Positions 12,061 to 12,239 of a DNA stretch of 12,239 nt are shown piece by piece. Origin of the DNA: Entamoeba histolytica HM-1:IMSS (lineage: Eukaryota > Evosea > Mastigamoebida > Endamoebidae); the NCBI RefSeq assembly GCF_000208925.1, contig NW_001915191.1:1-12239 (forward strand), read 5' to 3'. A program made the translations under genes and the position numbers. How positions within the stretch are numbered: position 1 is the first letter of the stretch; every line of letters starts with the position of its first letter. The notes under the pieces were generated by a model. The model worked only from the letters and a program-made list of their open reading frames with translations. It had not been told where the DNA came from and made no database searches.

Positions 12061-12239
12061 ACGTCAGCAGTCACAAAAAATTTACTATATTACTTATTGT
12101 CACAAATATTTATAGTCACAATTGACCCGAAGGGTCAATAACGCGCTACGCGCGTTTGTGACTATAAATATTTGTGACTATAAATATTTGTGACAATAAG
12201 TAATATAGTAATTTTTGTGACTGCTGACGTCATCTATCA
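12061..12239 (-). repeat. Right inverted terminal repeat, T-shaped hairpin telomere
   Basis: This 179-nt block is, by eye, an exact reverse complement of 1046-1224, with the same two arms (12122-12138 and 12140-12156), iterons and 16-nt duplication. Here the stem extends 4 bp further (GATG at 12057-12060 with CATC at 12231-12234), leaving TATCA unpaired at the very end. The window stops at this base, consistent with a real molecular end or with assembly stopping at the hairpin. Confidence 0.93.

Noticed and set aside
1..12239. Bacterial virus or plasmid
   Set aside because: No Shine-Dalgarno sites, TATTTAAAC boxes near starts, an arginine-armed capsid and mixed-strand single genes favour a eukaryotic virus, though the phage-like ITENG module keeps a small doubt.

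Overview
The window looks like a complete, or nearly complete, linear virus genome of about 11.2 kb (positions 1046-12239), preceded by about 1 kb of very A/T-rich DNA that lacks genes and may be host DNA. The virus is bounded by two 179-bp inverted terminal repeats (1046-1224 and 12061-12239) that appear identical by eye. Each repeat folds into a T-shaped hairpin: a long A/T-rich stem topped by two short G/C-rich arms. This is the architecture of adeno-associated (parvovirus) termini. The proteins are not parvoviral. The replication gene (3482-4876) encodes a CRESS-DNA-virus type Rep, with an HUH nickase domain followed by a superfamily 3 helicase. Two capsid-like proteins (8552-9427 and 10232-11755) look like the single jelly-roll coat proteins of small Rep-encoding ssDNA viruses. 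A CRESS-type replication and capsid module inside a long linear genome with parvovirus-like telomeres is the main novelty.

The host is probably a eukaryote with an A/T-rich genome. I see no Shine-Dalgarno sites. Several genes carry TATTTAAAC about 30-42 nt upstream of the start codon; one reads GTATTTAAAC followed by TTTTGAACTG. These match the published Entamoeba histolytica core promoter (GTATTTAAA(G/C) TATA box, GAAC element, very short 5' leaders). Entamoeba, a gut amoeba already linked to CRESS viruses (Naryaviridae), is therefore the leading guess. A bacteriophage-tail-like ITENGSYT motif in one structural protein also fits a gut setting. The host remains inference.

Layout. 1-1045: flank. 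1046-1224: left ITR. 1225-1466: hairpin-rich subterminal region. 1467-4876: a presumed early/replication half with four small unknown genes in alternating orientation (1467+, 1979-, 2500+, 2929-) and Rep. Its gaps carry shared promoter motifs (TATTTAAAC, TGTCTGTTT, tandem ACCTCATAY). The two minus-strand small genes look like paralogues, and each contains a nested inverted repeat able to form a branched fold. 4913-11755: a presumed late/structural half holding a 505-aa acidic disordered protein, a 107-aa basic protein, a 496-aa protein with a basic N-terminus, a 74-aa single-pass membrane protein, a 291-aa jelly-roll-like protein, a 257-aa fibre-like protein and the 507-aa arginine-tailed capsid protein. 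11756-12060: second subterminal region. 12061-12239: right ITR, at whose last base the window ends.

Proposed working: Rep would recognise the GTCACAA repeats in the ITR stems and nick there to drive hairpin-primed replication. The capsid proteins, with the fibre-like and basic/acidic accessory proteins, would form the particle. Roles beyond Rep and the main capsid protein are inferred from sequence character and position.
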